From Apteryx mantelli (lineage: Eukaryota > Chordata > Aves > Apterygiformes > Apterygidae), in the NCBI RefSeq assembly GCF_036417845.1, contig NC_089981.1, forward strand, positions 9,937,501 to 10,001,500: a stretch of DNA of 64,000 bases, in the 5' to 3' direction. The notes under the pieces were generated by a model, which saw nothing but the letters and a program-made list of their open reading frames with translations, had not been told where the DNA came from and made no database searches. This document shows, one piece after another, positions 46,132-58,757 of the stretch. The position numbers and the translations under genes are program-made. Each line of letters opens with the position of its first letter. The stretch's first letter is position 1.

Positions 46132-47102
46132 TCGTCTGGTGCTTTACACTATAAAAATCTAAGGAATAGGTATCTCAGTGGAAATACAGGTATCCAATAT
46201 CTCTCCATACTCCATAAGATATAACCTAATTCCTAGCTGAACACTGAAAATTTCCCTAAAATTCTTAACAGTACTGTTCTTGATTCATCGAGTTTTCCTC
46301 AACTGTTTGCAGCAGGGAAACCCCCAAATGCCCCTAGGACCTCCTGACTCTGGGCAATGCTGTTCTACCGCAAATGGACTTACTTTAGCATTGCTGTCAT
46401 GACAAGTGATTCAAGGCAGGGATTTTCCCAAATCTCCTCCTGGAACGGAGATTTGGGGAAGGGAAGAAGAGGAACAGGATTCTGGATGGTGGATCAGAAG
46501 GCTTTCTTAGAAAAGCAAACTGTAGATTTGAAGAGACAGCAGCTCTTTAACATTTTAAGTTCCCTAATTTTGTCTGGGTTTCTCGAGGTGGAGACTAAGG
46601 GATAGGTGAATGCAGGGCTTATGAAAATCTGTTCTTTTTGATGATATTTGTCAGAAAGCATATTTAGGTTTGTGATTGTGATTCCTGATTTAAACATGCT
46701 GCAGGTTCTGCTGATGCTTAGCTCTAGATGGCTTTGACTATCTTAAACATCAGCTCAGAGAGCGGCGTGCAGACATGACTCATTGCTGTGCAGGGAAGGT
46801 CTTTGCTGACAACCTCCCTGTCTTTTTCTGGAAGAGTAGTAGTGTACATTGCTCCTCCCAGAGACCTGTAAACATACACAGTAAAGTAAAATGATGCCTG
46901 TGATTTCTTCTCAAGCTATTTCCTTCCTTTGAGCTGGGAGTCCACTGAAAGAGACAATTTTGGACACCTCAGAAATCTGGTTTAAAAAGCTCACATCTCT
47001 GTTCAAGATAAGGACAACGCAACATTGATACGTGTAAAAACTGTGAACTTCACATATCTGATGATACTTTATAATCAGAAAGGACCAAAAGGCTACATTT
47101 TC

Positions 47103-47384
47103 ACATTCTTTTTCCTGCATTTTAGGACTGTCAGGCCAGTGGGATAATAGTGCATATAGTCCAAATGCTTTTACTACCCCGTGCATATTCTAATTTTAGC
47201 GTTACTGAGATAAACGGCTTCTGAGATAGTGATGGCCTTTAATCATCACTACTTGATCAAAATTCAGACTATAACATACTGAAGATAAGTTTTCTCCCCA
47301 GCCGTGTGTCTTTGGGCAGAAATAATGATGTTTCGCAGTCATATCACCTCTCTGTAAAATATGCTGGCAGCAGTTTGAAAGAAA
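47103..47384. other. Unit B-specific segment (about 280 bp)
   Basis: Sits between GGCTACATTTTC and GAGACTTGTAAAATCC, which are joined in unit A (about 17502-17520). No family is recognised. Confidence 0.7.
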
Positions 47385-48565
47385 GAGACTTGTAAAATCC
47401 TTCTTTAGGGTGCCATAGATGATCACAGGGACACAATCTTTGCTATAGTTATGCACAGCTTTAAGGAGAGGAAGTCAGGGGAAATAACAGCCCTAACAGG
47501 CTTGCAGTGAAATGCAAAGGGAATCCGCAAGACCTCTTTCCATCCCCCTTTGACTGTAAACTTTATGCAGAGGCAGGAACCTCTCGCCTGTCTGAGATTA
47601 ATTCTGTCACTTTCAGCTCAATAAAGATTTCAACTCCTTCTGCCAACTGAGGGACAGCATTTGTAAACTCAGCCAGAAGGGATGAAACATCTATTAGCAC
47701 TAGAACACCTATCCTTAGAGCTAGCTTAGTTGAATTGATAAAAGGATTCCAAAGCCTTTCCCAACTTTCTCATCTCCCAGAAATGATTGGTCGTTTATTC
47801 TCAAAATCACATTGATGGCAGACATGTAGTTGGTAAGTCACCATCTTATTTCGGCATTCTTTTAAGTGAAAGAACACTGCAGCTTGATTAACTTTCAGAT
47901 TATGTCCAATGTCCTTAAAATAACTACCGGTTCACTCAGTTGCCTCAAGTGGATTGCTGATATGTGGAGATGAAAAGCAGGAATAAGTTCTTGTTACTTC
48001 ACAATGGTAGCAAAATTAGAAGTCAATCTTTTCTGCATTGCTGTAGTTTTTTCATGTTTCCAGGCAGAAGGGGAAAAAGGAGGTAGTAATGAGTGACAGA
48101 AGAGGGAGATTTAACAGAAGAGGGACAGTTACTTTCCCTAGTGTTTGGGGGGCAAAAACACGGGTGTCTCTTCTCCAAGATTTCCTTTGCAGAACTTCAG
48201 GTTCTGTGTGTTGCACTGGAAGAGGCTACTCCTTTCAAATACTGAAGACGTAGCAGAAATGGCCATAAATTCAAATCACATTGCTTTTCTCCTCTTGAAT
48301 GTCTCTGAAAGCTTTTTCTCATCTTGACGGACTGGTGGTTTTCCTACATGAGCAAACGTTCCTAATAGAACAGAGAACTGCAATTCTGTGCCACACACTC
48401 CTCAGGCAGGAGTCCTGTTTGTGCTTGGAACTTGCAAGTTAAGAGTCAGGATTCCTCCAGCTTTCAGCAGCAGAGGAACACAGTCTTTCAAGATAGAAGT
48501 TGCAGATACAACCAGTTAAAAGCCCACCTAAAATCACTTCTAACAATTAAGTACCTTTCTGAATC

Positions 48566-49583
48566 TTACCCTTGGAAGCTGATCAAATCTTCCTTGGAAG
48601 TCCTACTCTTTGTACCAAGGTTTTGATAAATTTTCCCCAAACAAAGTTCTCTTTCTAACAAGTCTGCTGAAGTTTCTCTGATATGACCTAAAACTCTCCT
48701 CAGAGCATCCTTCACCTCCTTATTCCTTAGGCTGTAGCTGATAAGATTCAGCACTGGAGTCACCACTGTAGAGAACAGAGGGGCCCATTTATCTCGGTCC
48801 AATGAGTAGCTGGATGTTGGGCTACCGCACATAAAAACGGTGCTCCCATAAAAGAAGAAGAGAGCTCTCAGATGGGAAGCAGAGGTGGAGAAGGCTTTGC
48901 ATCTGCCCTTGGAGGAGTGGATCCTCAGGGTGGTGGAGATGAGGTAGATGGAGGAGATGAGAATTGCCAGAGATGTGAAGGTGCCACGAAACACACCAAA
49001 AATGTGAAGTACCATCTCTTTGCTATAGGTGTCAGAGCATGAAAGCTGGATCCTAGGGGGATGTCACAGAAATAATGACCGATAATACCAAAGTCACAGA
49101 AAGAGAATGTGAAGGTGGAGATAGTTTGTGTAAGTGCATGGACAAAGCCAATGAAACAGGAGATGATTACCATCTGTGTACAGGCTTTTGAGGACATGAC
49201 AGTTGCATAAAGGAGAGGGTTACAGAGAGCCACATGCAGTCATATGCCATTACTGCCAGCAGGAGACACACAGCACTAGCCATGAGGAGACAAGTGAATA
49301 GCTGTGCCACCCAGGCACTGACTGAAGTGGCTCTCCTCACTGCTGAAGAGTTCACCAGCAACCTCGGGGAGATAGCTGAGGAGTAACAGAAATCCACAGA
49401 AGCCAAGTTACTGAGGGAAAGGTACACAGTGCGTGAAGCCGGGGGATCAAGCTTCATCTACATGATCCTTCCAAGATTCCCTATTAATGTGCTTAAAAAA
49501 AAGCAGGTTACCTTCACCTCTTGGCTTTCTGTTAGTCCAGAGAGGATAAACTCAATGGCCACACAGTGATTCCTCTCAGGCAT
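48566..49583 (-). pseudogene. Olfactory receptor pseudogene, unit B (OR 5/8/9-like)
   Basis: Copy of the pseudogene at 18687-19703, sharing the TM1 deletion, the TAG before the TM2 region and the two frameshifts (at MAYD near 49230 and near 49010). The gene was therefore dead before the duplication. It differs from A in reading through the TM6-TM7 region (SSYSLDRDKW, where A has TGA for the Arg codon). The last 149 codons are consequently open. The TM7 motif is already degenerate (NLISY instead of NPLIY). Confidence 0.92.
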
Positions 49584-51286
49584 GTTGCTAGCACACTCAT
49601 ATCATCTCCCGACAAGAAACTGGTTGAACACCTAGAAGTAATGGGAAACTGGCAACACACAATTGATTGTCTCAGTAGCCACAAGGAAGTACGGCACATT
49701 TTCATCATAGCTTCTGACTAGACTTCTTTAATTATGCATTGAAATGACTTGTGATACAAGGGAGTACTGTTCCTATTTTTCAGGTGAGATAAGAAAGCGC
49801 AGAAAGAGAAAATAATTTATTCAAAAGGCAGCAGCAGCACTGTGAAACACCAGTCCTAGTCTGGCACTACAATGGTTTTCGTGTGCCCTCTTTTAGTGTG
49901 CCTATTTTAAGGAAAAAAGTCTGCTTTTCTTGAGGACATCTATGGAGCACTCTTCTCCCCTCACTCGTGGCCACGGTTGGGTGTACAGTATCATCCAAAT
50001 GGCCCACTCCAAGGGCAATGGCCCGCTTGTTCCTGAAGATACATGGTCTTGACAACAGTTCAGACATCATTCTTCCTGTATTGCAACCACCAAAACATTT
50101 TTTGCCTACTAGCTAACTCCCCGGGGCATTGGTAGCAGCGTAGTTAGAGCTCAGTATGGGCCACAAAGTCCATTAACAGGACAAAGCAGCCCCTGTTCAG
50201 CCTTGCTGAAATAGGAATATAATGGATAGGCTGCAGCTGTGCCAACTTGCGAAGACCTGCCTTCATTACATGGACCTCCACCACCCTGACCTTTGGGACT
50301 GCAACTCGTAAACATACAAATAACAAATCCACATCCTGGCAGAAGAAAGTAAGAGTTTCCTCTCTTGAATGAAAGGTGCCAAGCACTAAATGGCAACAGC
50401 AGCAGGAAAAGTCAGCTTTGCATCTTCCCAAAGAGGAGGAGATACCACAAGATCCTCCAGGTTTGGCTGAGAAAGGATTTCTCATTTGCTTGCATCCCTG
50501 TTGTCAAGGAAAAGTGGCCATCTTCTGCTCAGGAATAAATTGGGAAGAGTCACCAAATGAAATACTTTCCATTTAGAGGGTGAAAAATCTCATGCTAAAA
50601 GGGAAGGAATCCTGAACAAGAAGGGAATCGCTCATCCCTGTAAAGGTTCTACCAGCTTCACCTCACATGAAAAATTATTGTTAATCTATTGGAGGTTACC
50701 AGTAACCTGGCTGACGCTCTCAAAGCGGAGTTCTTATCACGTGGGTGACTGAATGGAGGTTTCAATTCTTGCTGAGGTCTGTTTCTAGCATAGGCTTCAA
50801 GGTATTGCATATGTACAAAACTATTCTCTTACTGACCTGTTTCATCCAGAAAGGCAAGAGTAGATACTGTAAATACCAAGCCAGTTTATTCCCCCGCTTG
50901 AGCCATATCTTCAGAAGTACTTGCCCATTTCAAGAAGCAGACAGCAGGATTAAAACCAGCCTATAATGGTTAGGTACACAGTTTAAGTGAGCAAAATGCT
51001 TACCCTGCTTAGATGCACAAAAGACCAGACTGCCTTTACACACTGAGTTATCTTTGCATAGCTGGCTGTTGTTTATCTCCAGCCTACCCAACTTTTCTGC
51101 CCTAAAGCACAGCAACTAGCCCAGTTAATTCTCAGAAAAGGGCTTCGATGAGCTTGCTATCAACAGGTTGCTCTCTTCCATGGACTACTTGGGAAACTGA
51201 AGGAGGAAATTTCCCTCTCCTGCCCCAACGTGAGTGATCAAACACTGGATTAGGTGCAAATTTGTACAATCTCCATCTGTGCTGAC
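49584..51286. other. Intergenic inside unit B
   Basis: Counterpart of 19704-21446 with scattered differences. No gene seen. Confidence 0.5.
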
Positions 51287-51405
51287 ATTTAAAATTCAGC
51301 TGGATCGGGCCGGAGCAATCTGATCTGACTGAACCTGCTTTGAGGAGGAGGTTGGACTTGATGACCTCCAGAAATCCTTCCCAACCTAAATTATTCTATG
51401 ATTCT
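51287..51405 (+). mobile_element. Old CR1 3'-end fragment (unit B)
   Basis: Same fragment as 21447-21557, with ATTCTATGATTCTAT at its end. It predates the duplication. Confidence 0.85.
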
Positions 51406-51470
51406 ATCTGCAGATTGAAAATGATCTTTTTCATCTCAGAAATAAACTCTTATTTCAAAAGCTACAAACA

Positions 51471-54400
51471 TTTCATGTACCTTCGTAAGAGTGAGTAGCT
51501 TCCTTCTTCACTTCAAAGACATCTTACTGAAACAAATCAGAAGATTTATCTAAATAGAAAAACTTTACGACTTCACACTTGCAGTAGAGCCCCTCCCTGC
51601 TCCAGATAAATGCCCAGATAAATGTTCTTTGCTTCGATGTTTGCAGAACTATGCAATTCAGTACTGCCTTTGGAGCAACAGCTCATTCTTTTCCCTATAT
51701 GTTGCAGCTGACCTGCAGCCTGGGTGTTGTGAAACATTAGTGGAGTGACACGCTGAGAAACAACTTCAATATGAAATGTGATATTCCAACACTCAGCTTG
51801 CCGCTTTGGAATTCTTTCTTCAGAAAAATGGTGTTACTGAAGTACTTGGTGTATTTATGACTCTTGATGCAGTTTAATGTCTGTAAATTAGATCTCCTGC
51901 AAGACACCAGGCCTTAATTAGGAGTCTCAGCAGTTGCACTGTAATGAAGAATCTTTCTGTGAATTAATTTCCCCTACCCTTGGTTAGGGGTCCAGTCAAC
52001 ATCTATTCTGGGCTCCCCCTAGAGACAAAGGGAGCAATATCACCTTCAAAGGACAATTCATCCCATCTTAAGATAAGTGTGATAAGCAGAAGGAATCATC
52101 CTCTAAGGGTGTCTTTGTTGTCATTGATTATAGGACATGCCCATCTCATTCCCTGCCCTTACTACTTTTTACTAGCGAAACTGATGACATAAGTGTCCTA
52201 GCAAATTCAGTGAACCCTCGTCATGTCTGTCCCTATCAACTCACAAACAAAGCTTAACAAAGCTTTAGACTGCAAACTTTAATACAAATTCTTTTAATAA
52301 TAATAAGACCATATTCATGTAAATAGCAGTACAGTGTAAGATATCAGAGGAATCAGTTCTGCTTATCTGACTCTGAAGAGCTGCAGTGCAACTCTGTGGA
52401 GTTTAAGCATTAAGTATGCCATCTGAATGTGAATCCACCTCTGTTATTAATTATGATCAAACTTGATAATTCTTCCTCTCATTAAAATGCACAGTCCTGA
52501 TACACAGTTAGCTGGTTTTTCCACAGAAGACTCCTGTTGTCTCTAATAACACATCTACCCTTGGACTTGTGCCCTTTGTTAGATAACCTCTTTGGCTCAT
52601 GGACAATCTAGTTTCAAGCAGCCTGCTCATCTGCGGAGCAGATATTTTGCTGTGATAACCTGTTCATGTGTGGACCATCCAGGCTCAGATTATGTGTCCA
52701 TCCATCGGGGTAGATTTTTCTTCAAATGCAGATACAAAATTCTTCAAGTAGGTAATCGCTGCTGATTTGCTTAGAGTTCTGGTGCCTCTGCCTTAACACT
52801 GCCTTTGCACTTTCACCTAATCCCACATATAATTTTCTTCTAAGGTCCTTGAATAGTTAACTCTTTTGAAGAAAAGAAAAATAATGGTCTATTGGAAGAT
52901 GTTGACATAGATATCATGCTTTAGTAACAGCTTGCCATTAACCTCTCTCCCTGTTCTTGCAATATCACTGGACACTTATTGAAATTACTTTACAATAAGA
53001 TGATGAAGAAAGCTGTTCTGGGAGGCTGAGGAGCCTTTGAGACATATGAACAAAGACCCTTCCCCTGATTCTGGCATGAATTTAAGGACATCTCTACCTG
53101 CCAGAAAAGCTAGCTTATTTGTACTTCTTCGAGGGCTTAGAGGTTGTTCGACAAACTGTTGGCCTTCAGAGCAGAGAGCTGAATTGGGTTACTCAGCTGA
53201 AGAGTGATCTGCTCTGACTGTCCCTAGCAGGGAAAGCCATCAGTGGGGCTTAGGCAGGCAGAAATGTCCCAGGTAACGCAGCCTTAGTTAGACTGTGCTT
53301 ACAGTGGCTGCTCGTGTTGTGGAGTGGGGGCGACTCCTGGGACAATGAATGTGCAGTGCCGTGTGTAAGATGATGAGTGAGGGAAGCTCGTCTCTTTGGG
53401 CTGCACCATGAGGTCTGCAATGTATTTGCATTGGACTGAGTCCTCTTCCAGACTGCATTAGACTGGCAATGTAATGGCTTCTGGAGTTCTCGTCTAGACT
53501 ATGAGAAAGCCGTGGTGTTCAGGAGATAGCTGGGTTAAAAGTGGATCAACAGGTATTGCTTGTCTGGGTTATTTATTTTTCTTTGCTGTAGTCCTCTCTC
53601 ACAGTTTAGTCAGGAATATCTGAAACCTCCATGGTATTCTAGGAAGCATGAAAATGTTTGCTTGCAGAAAATTTGTACTTCTAGATGCTGCCAGAGTTGC
53701 TCTGGGAACTGACTGCTTATTGTTTAATAACACCTGTCAGTCTTAATGATAAAGCTAAGGATATGGAAGAGTGGAACATATTTCTTCCTCAGACACTACG
53801 TTTACACATTAAGGGGTCTAAGTGGTTCAGGATGGGCAGAATGGGTTGCTCTGAGTGATGACCCCCAGTGAGAGGGAGTGTAGCTTTTTATGGGACCTTT
53901 ACTTGCAGTCCTTCCTAAGAATAGGGAAAAATGGTCGTACACCCATTTGTCTAATAACTCTGTGTGTTGAGGCAGTGTTATAGCAAGTTCCGTTTCCTTC
54001 TCTGTGCTACTTCCATGGCCAAAGCAGCTGAGACTGAAGTCTTTCCCTACTGAAGCCAGTGGCTTTTTGTTCTCTGAGAGCCAGCTCCCTGAGTCAGATG
54101 GAATGTGATCCAAAACCAGAACTCAGGGCAGCATTAAGCTGCATTAATGTGGACTTGAAATAATTCCATAAACCTGAGCTGGTCACTCTACACTCTTCCT
54201 GTAATTCATAGATATAAATATAGACCTTTCAAGGGAGACAGAGACAGGTGTGATCAAACTATGGAGGCAAACAGACTTTTATTTGCCTTCATGAGCTATA
54301 GAAAGAGCCTACAAGTTTGGTTTATGCTTTAGCAGCTCATTAACAGAACTCTAAACTTAGGTTAGATGAATCCCAGTCTCATTTTTAGCCTGACTGTGAG

Positions 54401-54823
54401 TCAGGAAAAAAAAGACTACAAGGATGTATGAGGTAAGGGAATGGAAACAGAACACGGAAGCGATACTGCTGAACTGGAACTAGTTAACAACAGTTGAAAT
54501 CAAAGCTGGGATATCTTCAAGGCATCAAACTTGAAAGTAAAAACTTAGGTGAAACTAATCACCTTCAAAAGTGTCACAATTGTACTTTCTCACAGTAAAG
54601 CTGTAGCTCTTGCTATTACAGAAAAGTCTTTAATATTACAGTTATTTCTTTCTTCACTTCTGCATTCACTTTTCTCCTACTTCTGTTGCCTAATGAGCAA
54701 TTATTTCAGAATAAATTCATCCATGAACAGCTGTACTCATCATTTTACTTTTTTAAGCACCTGTTCCAACTCCTTTGGAGGTTTTATTGACTGACAAACA
54801 ATTTTCTCCATGTAACAGTCTGT
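51471..54823. other. Unique intergenic sequence right of unit B
   Basis: AT-rich, without recognisable genes, CR1 or LTR sequence. Confidence 0.5.
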
Positions 54824-55759
54824 TCAGTGCCTCATTTTGAGGACCTCCTTGGTCCTCAAGCTGCAGACTGTGGGGCTTACCATTGTATAAAACACAGATA
54901 TCACCTGGTCTTGGTCAGGCAAGGAGCCAGAACTGTGGGGTGTGTAGCTGGAGTGCCAAAGGATATGGCAAAAACTATCAAGTGCACAGGATGCACAGGT
55001 GGAGAAGGCTTTGTGTCCCCCCTTCCCAGGATGGCAGAGATGATGTAGATGTAGGAAATGTGTACCTCCAGTATGACGAAGATGTCACCTAAAATGCAAA
55101 ATGCTGCGAGGATGATCTTGTTAACCCTGATGTCAGAGCAGGAGATACCACAGATCAGGGGTACCACACCACAGAAGTGACTGGTGATGCTGGAATGGCA
55201 GAAGGACACCCAAAAGGCACAGCTGCTGTGTATCATTGAGATTAGAGACCCACAAGAGTAAGAACCAAGTCACAGCTGGATGCTGAGGCTTCATGACATG
55301 ACAGCTTTGCATAGCAGTGGTTTCCAGCTGGTCATATGCCATCACAGCCAGAATGAAACATTCGTTGGTGCAAAATGTAGAGAAACAATACATCTGGGCA
55401 GCACAGCCACCAAATGAGACAGCTTTGCTCTCTGCTAAGAGACTGGCCACCGTCCTGGGGGTGATGACTGAGCAGCAGAGGTCTAAGACTGCCAAATGGC
55501 TAAGGAAAAGCTATTTGGGAGGGTGGTTTGGGGAGATAATCCTTATTAATGCGGTCAAGCCCAGATTTCCAACTACAGTCATCAGGTAAATAATTAAAAG
55601 CATTACAATGAGAGTGGGCTGTGCTTCTGCCTCATTGATTAGATCTAGGAGGAGGAACTCAGCTACTGTGGTGTAATTTTCTGCTGCCGTTTTGCTCAGA
55701 TATTTGTTCACATTAGGTAAGCAATCTTGTCTTGATACACTCTGGAGAACAACTGGCAA
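54824..55759 (-). pseudogene. Olfactory receptor pseudogene (OR 5/8-like)
   Basis: Heavily damaged minus-strand OR outside the duplication. The N-terminus with ENYTTVAEFLLLDL and TM1 (TVVGNLGLTALI) is in one frame that stops before PMYFFL. TM2-TM3 (MAVLDLCCSVITPRTV, FGGCAAQM, ILAVMAYDQ) is in a second frame, and the DRYVAIC segment after MAYD is missing. TM5 with CSDIRVNKIIL and YIYIISAIL is in a third frame. A short C-terminal part, DQVISVFYTMV followed by SLRTKEVLKM, is in a further frame from which the NPLIY core is lost. It stops at 54824-54826. It is clearly non-functional and older than the other OR pseudogenes here. Confidence 0.9.
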
Positions 55760-56149
55760 AAACCGATCATGATCATATGTTCCCGCTAGCGGTGAGCAGC
55801 TTACTTCCTTTGGTCAACGAGGACAATACTGATTTCGTCCAAAATGCCATTCTGAAACGGAATCACTTGTCTGTGTTATCCCAAACCAGCTGTAACATAC
55901 ATTATCTACCTAGATTGTTCCAGTGTGAAGCTGGAGCACTATGAATGCCACTAAGTCACAGTCTAATAATGGTAAATACATATGTATCAATGTTCAAGAG
56001 TTGTTAGTGGGAAGTAGGCTAAATGAGACTGGAAAGAGAAGAAATAGTCTCTGACAGACCTTAAAGAGGTAGTAACATTTCCCAGTTCTTTGAATTCTGA
56101 AATCAAAATTACATATGCTAGTGAGCATTTCAATTACTACTGTTTCCAG

Positions 56150-56700
56150 GGTCTGAAGGCACTAACAGGCCTTAATGGGCCTGATCATCCTCGCCTGAGG
56201 CAGCCACTTGCACCTCCTGCCCATGGGCCCAGGAGCCCCATTTAAGCTCAACCCTGGGCCTTCAGTTTCTGTCTGAGCTACCCTAGACGAGCACTGATCT
56301 CCAGCTCAGCTCAGCTCAGCGTGCAGACTCCATTGCTCTGGACCCTGCCCTGTGGGCTGACTTCCCAGCTTGACCCTGCACCTATCTTGTCACTTTGGGC
56401 CTGCCCAGTAGGCACTGGACTCTCTCTGTCCCTCGTTACCCTAACCAGGCCTGATCCTGGCTCTGACCCGCAGGCTGACTTCTCAGCTTGACCTCACACC
56501 TGCTTCATCACCAGGAACTCTCCTGGTCATCTGGACTCTTGGTTGAACTCGGCTACCATCTCCAGGTCTTCTCTGCCCACCTGGCTCAGGGCCAGAGGGA
56601 CAGGCCCTGGCTGCAGCCTCCTGAGCTTATCATTCTACACATCCTGAACAGGGAAAAGGAAGGAAAAATGGGCACTTCTATGGCATAACTCATCTCATCA
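56150..56700. repeat. Candidate interspersed repeat with an internal ~120-bp duplication
   Basis: Pyrimidine-rich block more G+C-rich than its surroundings. The unit GGCTGACTTCCCAGCTTGAC (about 56355) recurs as GGCTGACTTCTCAGCTTGAC (about 56473), with similar sequence around both. I cannot assign it to a family. A solo LTR or a satellite monomer pair is possible. Confidence 0.45.
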
Positions 56701-58731
56701 TGTAGCAGATGTCTAAGATACTCACATGAACCATTCTGTAAAAACACCTGTTACTTTTTTTTCCTCCCCCTCCCTATTGAGAAGAAACTAAGATGGAAGA
56801 CAGAAACAAAGGCATGCTTAAAGGTATATCTCTAGGTGAGATGAATTCCATAAGCAGGCATATGCATGTAGAGCTACTCCAGATTTATTACAAATAAACC
56901 AACTATTCCTTCAGTGCTGTATTTATAACTGTGATACTAATATTTTTTTAATTCAGAAAAGGATATTAAAGTCCACTGGTTGGATTCCAACTGTTTCCAG
57001 TCAACTTGATGGCATTCTACTAGACAAATGCCTGATAGAAAACACTCTTTGATTAATTCTGCTCGTTCCTGCACCAAACCAAGCTCCATTCACACTCATA
57101 ACAAACTGACTGTCTGACTAGTAGGTACATGGACGTATGAATTCATGAGCTGACTTTTGAAGGTGTGCAGGATATACAAAGTTACCTGTGAAGACAGAAA
57201 TGGATGGTCAGCATCTCTGGGGAAAATAAGGTTTCAAATGCATTTGTCTGCATGGGATTACAATGATATTCCAGAGTAGATGTCAACTGCACTTAAACTC
57301 CACGACTATGAAAAGAGTTAAATTCATATCCATTTTCACTTATCATGTCTTTATTAAACCAAAGGTAAGTAACTACAATTTGTTTGCACAGAAGAATACA
57401 TCACTACAGTCTGCTGCTGCTGTATCAATTCTATCAATAAATTGGACATACAAGCCACAAAGAACACGTGTGAAAATGAGGCTATTCTAGGATTCCTAGA
57501 CTGTAACCTTCTAGTTCCACATTGTCCTGAAATGATGTTTTGCTAAATTTCAGTCTACTTTTAAATAGAAACAGACTTTATCTCTGTTATTTCTGTTTTG
57601 TATAACAGAGATGGTCTCTTTCCAAAATGTTGAGAAGATTTGGATTTATTCCTCTCTTGGTAATACCCACCACTCTGAAAAAGAAGGAGATCTGAAAAGG
57701 CTTTCGTCTGGTTAACAATGGAGCTTCTATATGTGTGTATAGACATCTGGAGATCAAGGGTCTATAAGCAAATCTGGTAAATAATCCAGTCCTTATTGGG
57801 GAAAAAAAAAAAAAAAGCTTGCAAGCAATTACATAGCAACTTATGGTTGGATCATACAAGAACTTCCAAAGTGAACACAGATGTTACTTCCCAGTTGAGA
57901 AAGCAAGCAACTCCACCTGTGTTGAAATCCACTGTTGTAGCAGGCAGGATTAAGCAGTGGGTGTAAGAAAATGAATGGCCATCCTTCATAGCAAAGAAAC
58001 TAGAGATGGGAAATAGATCTTTCAGCTACTAATTTCTAAGGCCAGGAAAACGCAAATTTCATACTTAACAAGTGCAACTAGTAAATCCCCTCCTACATAA
58101 TGTAAGAGTTAGAAAAAAGAAAAAGAGAAGTACTTTTTTTTTTTTTTAATTTGATCTTAGTATGTAATATGGCTCAGATATCTTTCTCAGCTCCAATATT
58201 TCAGGATACATGAGAAAGTAACCAGGTTCTAATTACACTCACTGACTTGGATTCCCCAGTTGGAAGGACAAGATGTGAGGTTTTTGCTGTCTGCGCTTTG
58301 GCTGTCTATGATGTAAGAGATATGATCTCAGAAGTAATCGCCTTCACCTAAGCTGTTCATCTCATGTTCTTCATAGTTTACAAAGAAGATTCATGGATCC
58401 CGGGCTATGAAGATGTCCCTTCTAAGAAAAGATGAATGGTGCCCAAGAAGTGCCCCCCTTTTTCTTTATTAACCTTAAAGGAAGATTAGATTGGTGAGGT
58501 CAGATGGACTCAAATCTGCTGCAGAGGTTTAAATTTGGGTAAGATCAGTCAATGGGCCCACATATGACTGGAATAAGCTGGGACAGCCTTTTGCTCAAGC
58601 CTATGACTAGATGCGTAGTCAACTATCTGAAAAGAGCATGTCAGATATTTTTGTGCCACAACACTCAGATATGATGCAATGCAATGTTGTTCACTACAAT
58701 ATAATTACAAGACGATACATTAAAACAAGTG

Positions 58732-58757
58732 TATATATATATATATATGTATATATA
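58732..58757. repeat. TA dinucleotide microsatellite
   Basis: GTATATATATATATATATAT tract with one interruption. Confidence 0.9.

Larger units (their letters stand above)
45449..48565. other. Intergenic between OR2-B and the OR pseudogene
   Basis: Largely the counterpart of 16400-18686. It contains two B-only inserts and no gene I recognise. Confidence 0.5.
34603..51470. repeat. Segmental duplication, unit B
   Basis: Direct copy of 2842-21685, beginning at TTCACAGACCTTGCAGAAGA and ending at AAAAGCTACAAAC. It lacks the 1.25-kb CR1 of unit A and the equivalent of 12694-14256. It has extra sequence at 43231-43532, 45483-46131 and 47103-47384. OR1 is intact, OR2 is truncated and the minus-strand OR is a pseudogene. 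Confidence 0.95.
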
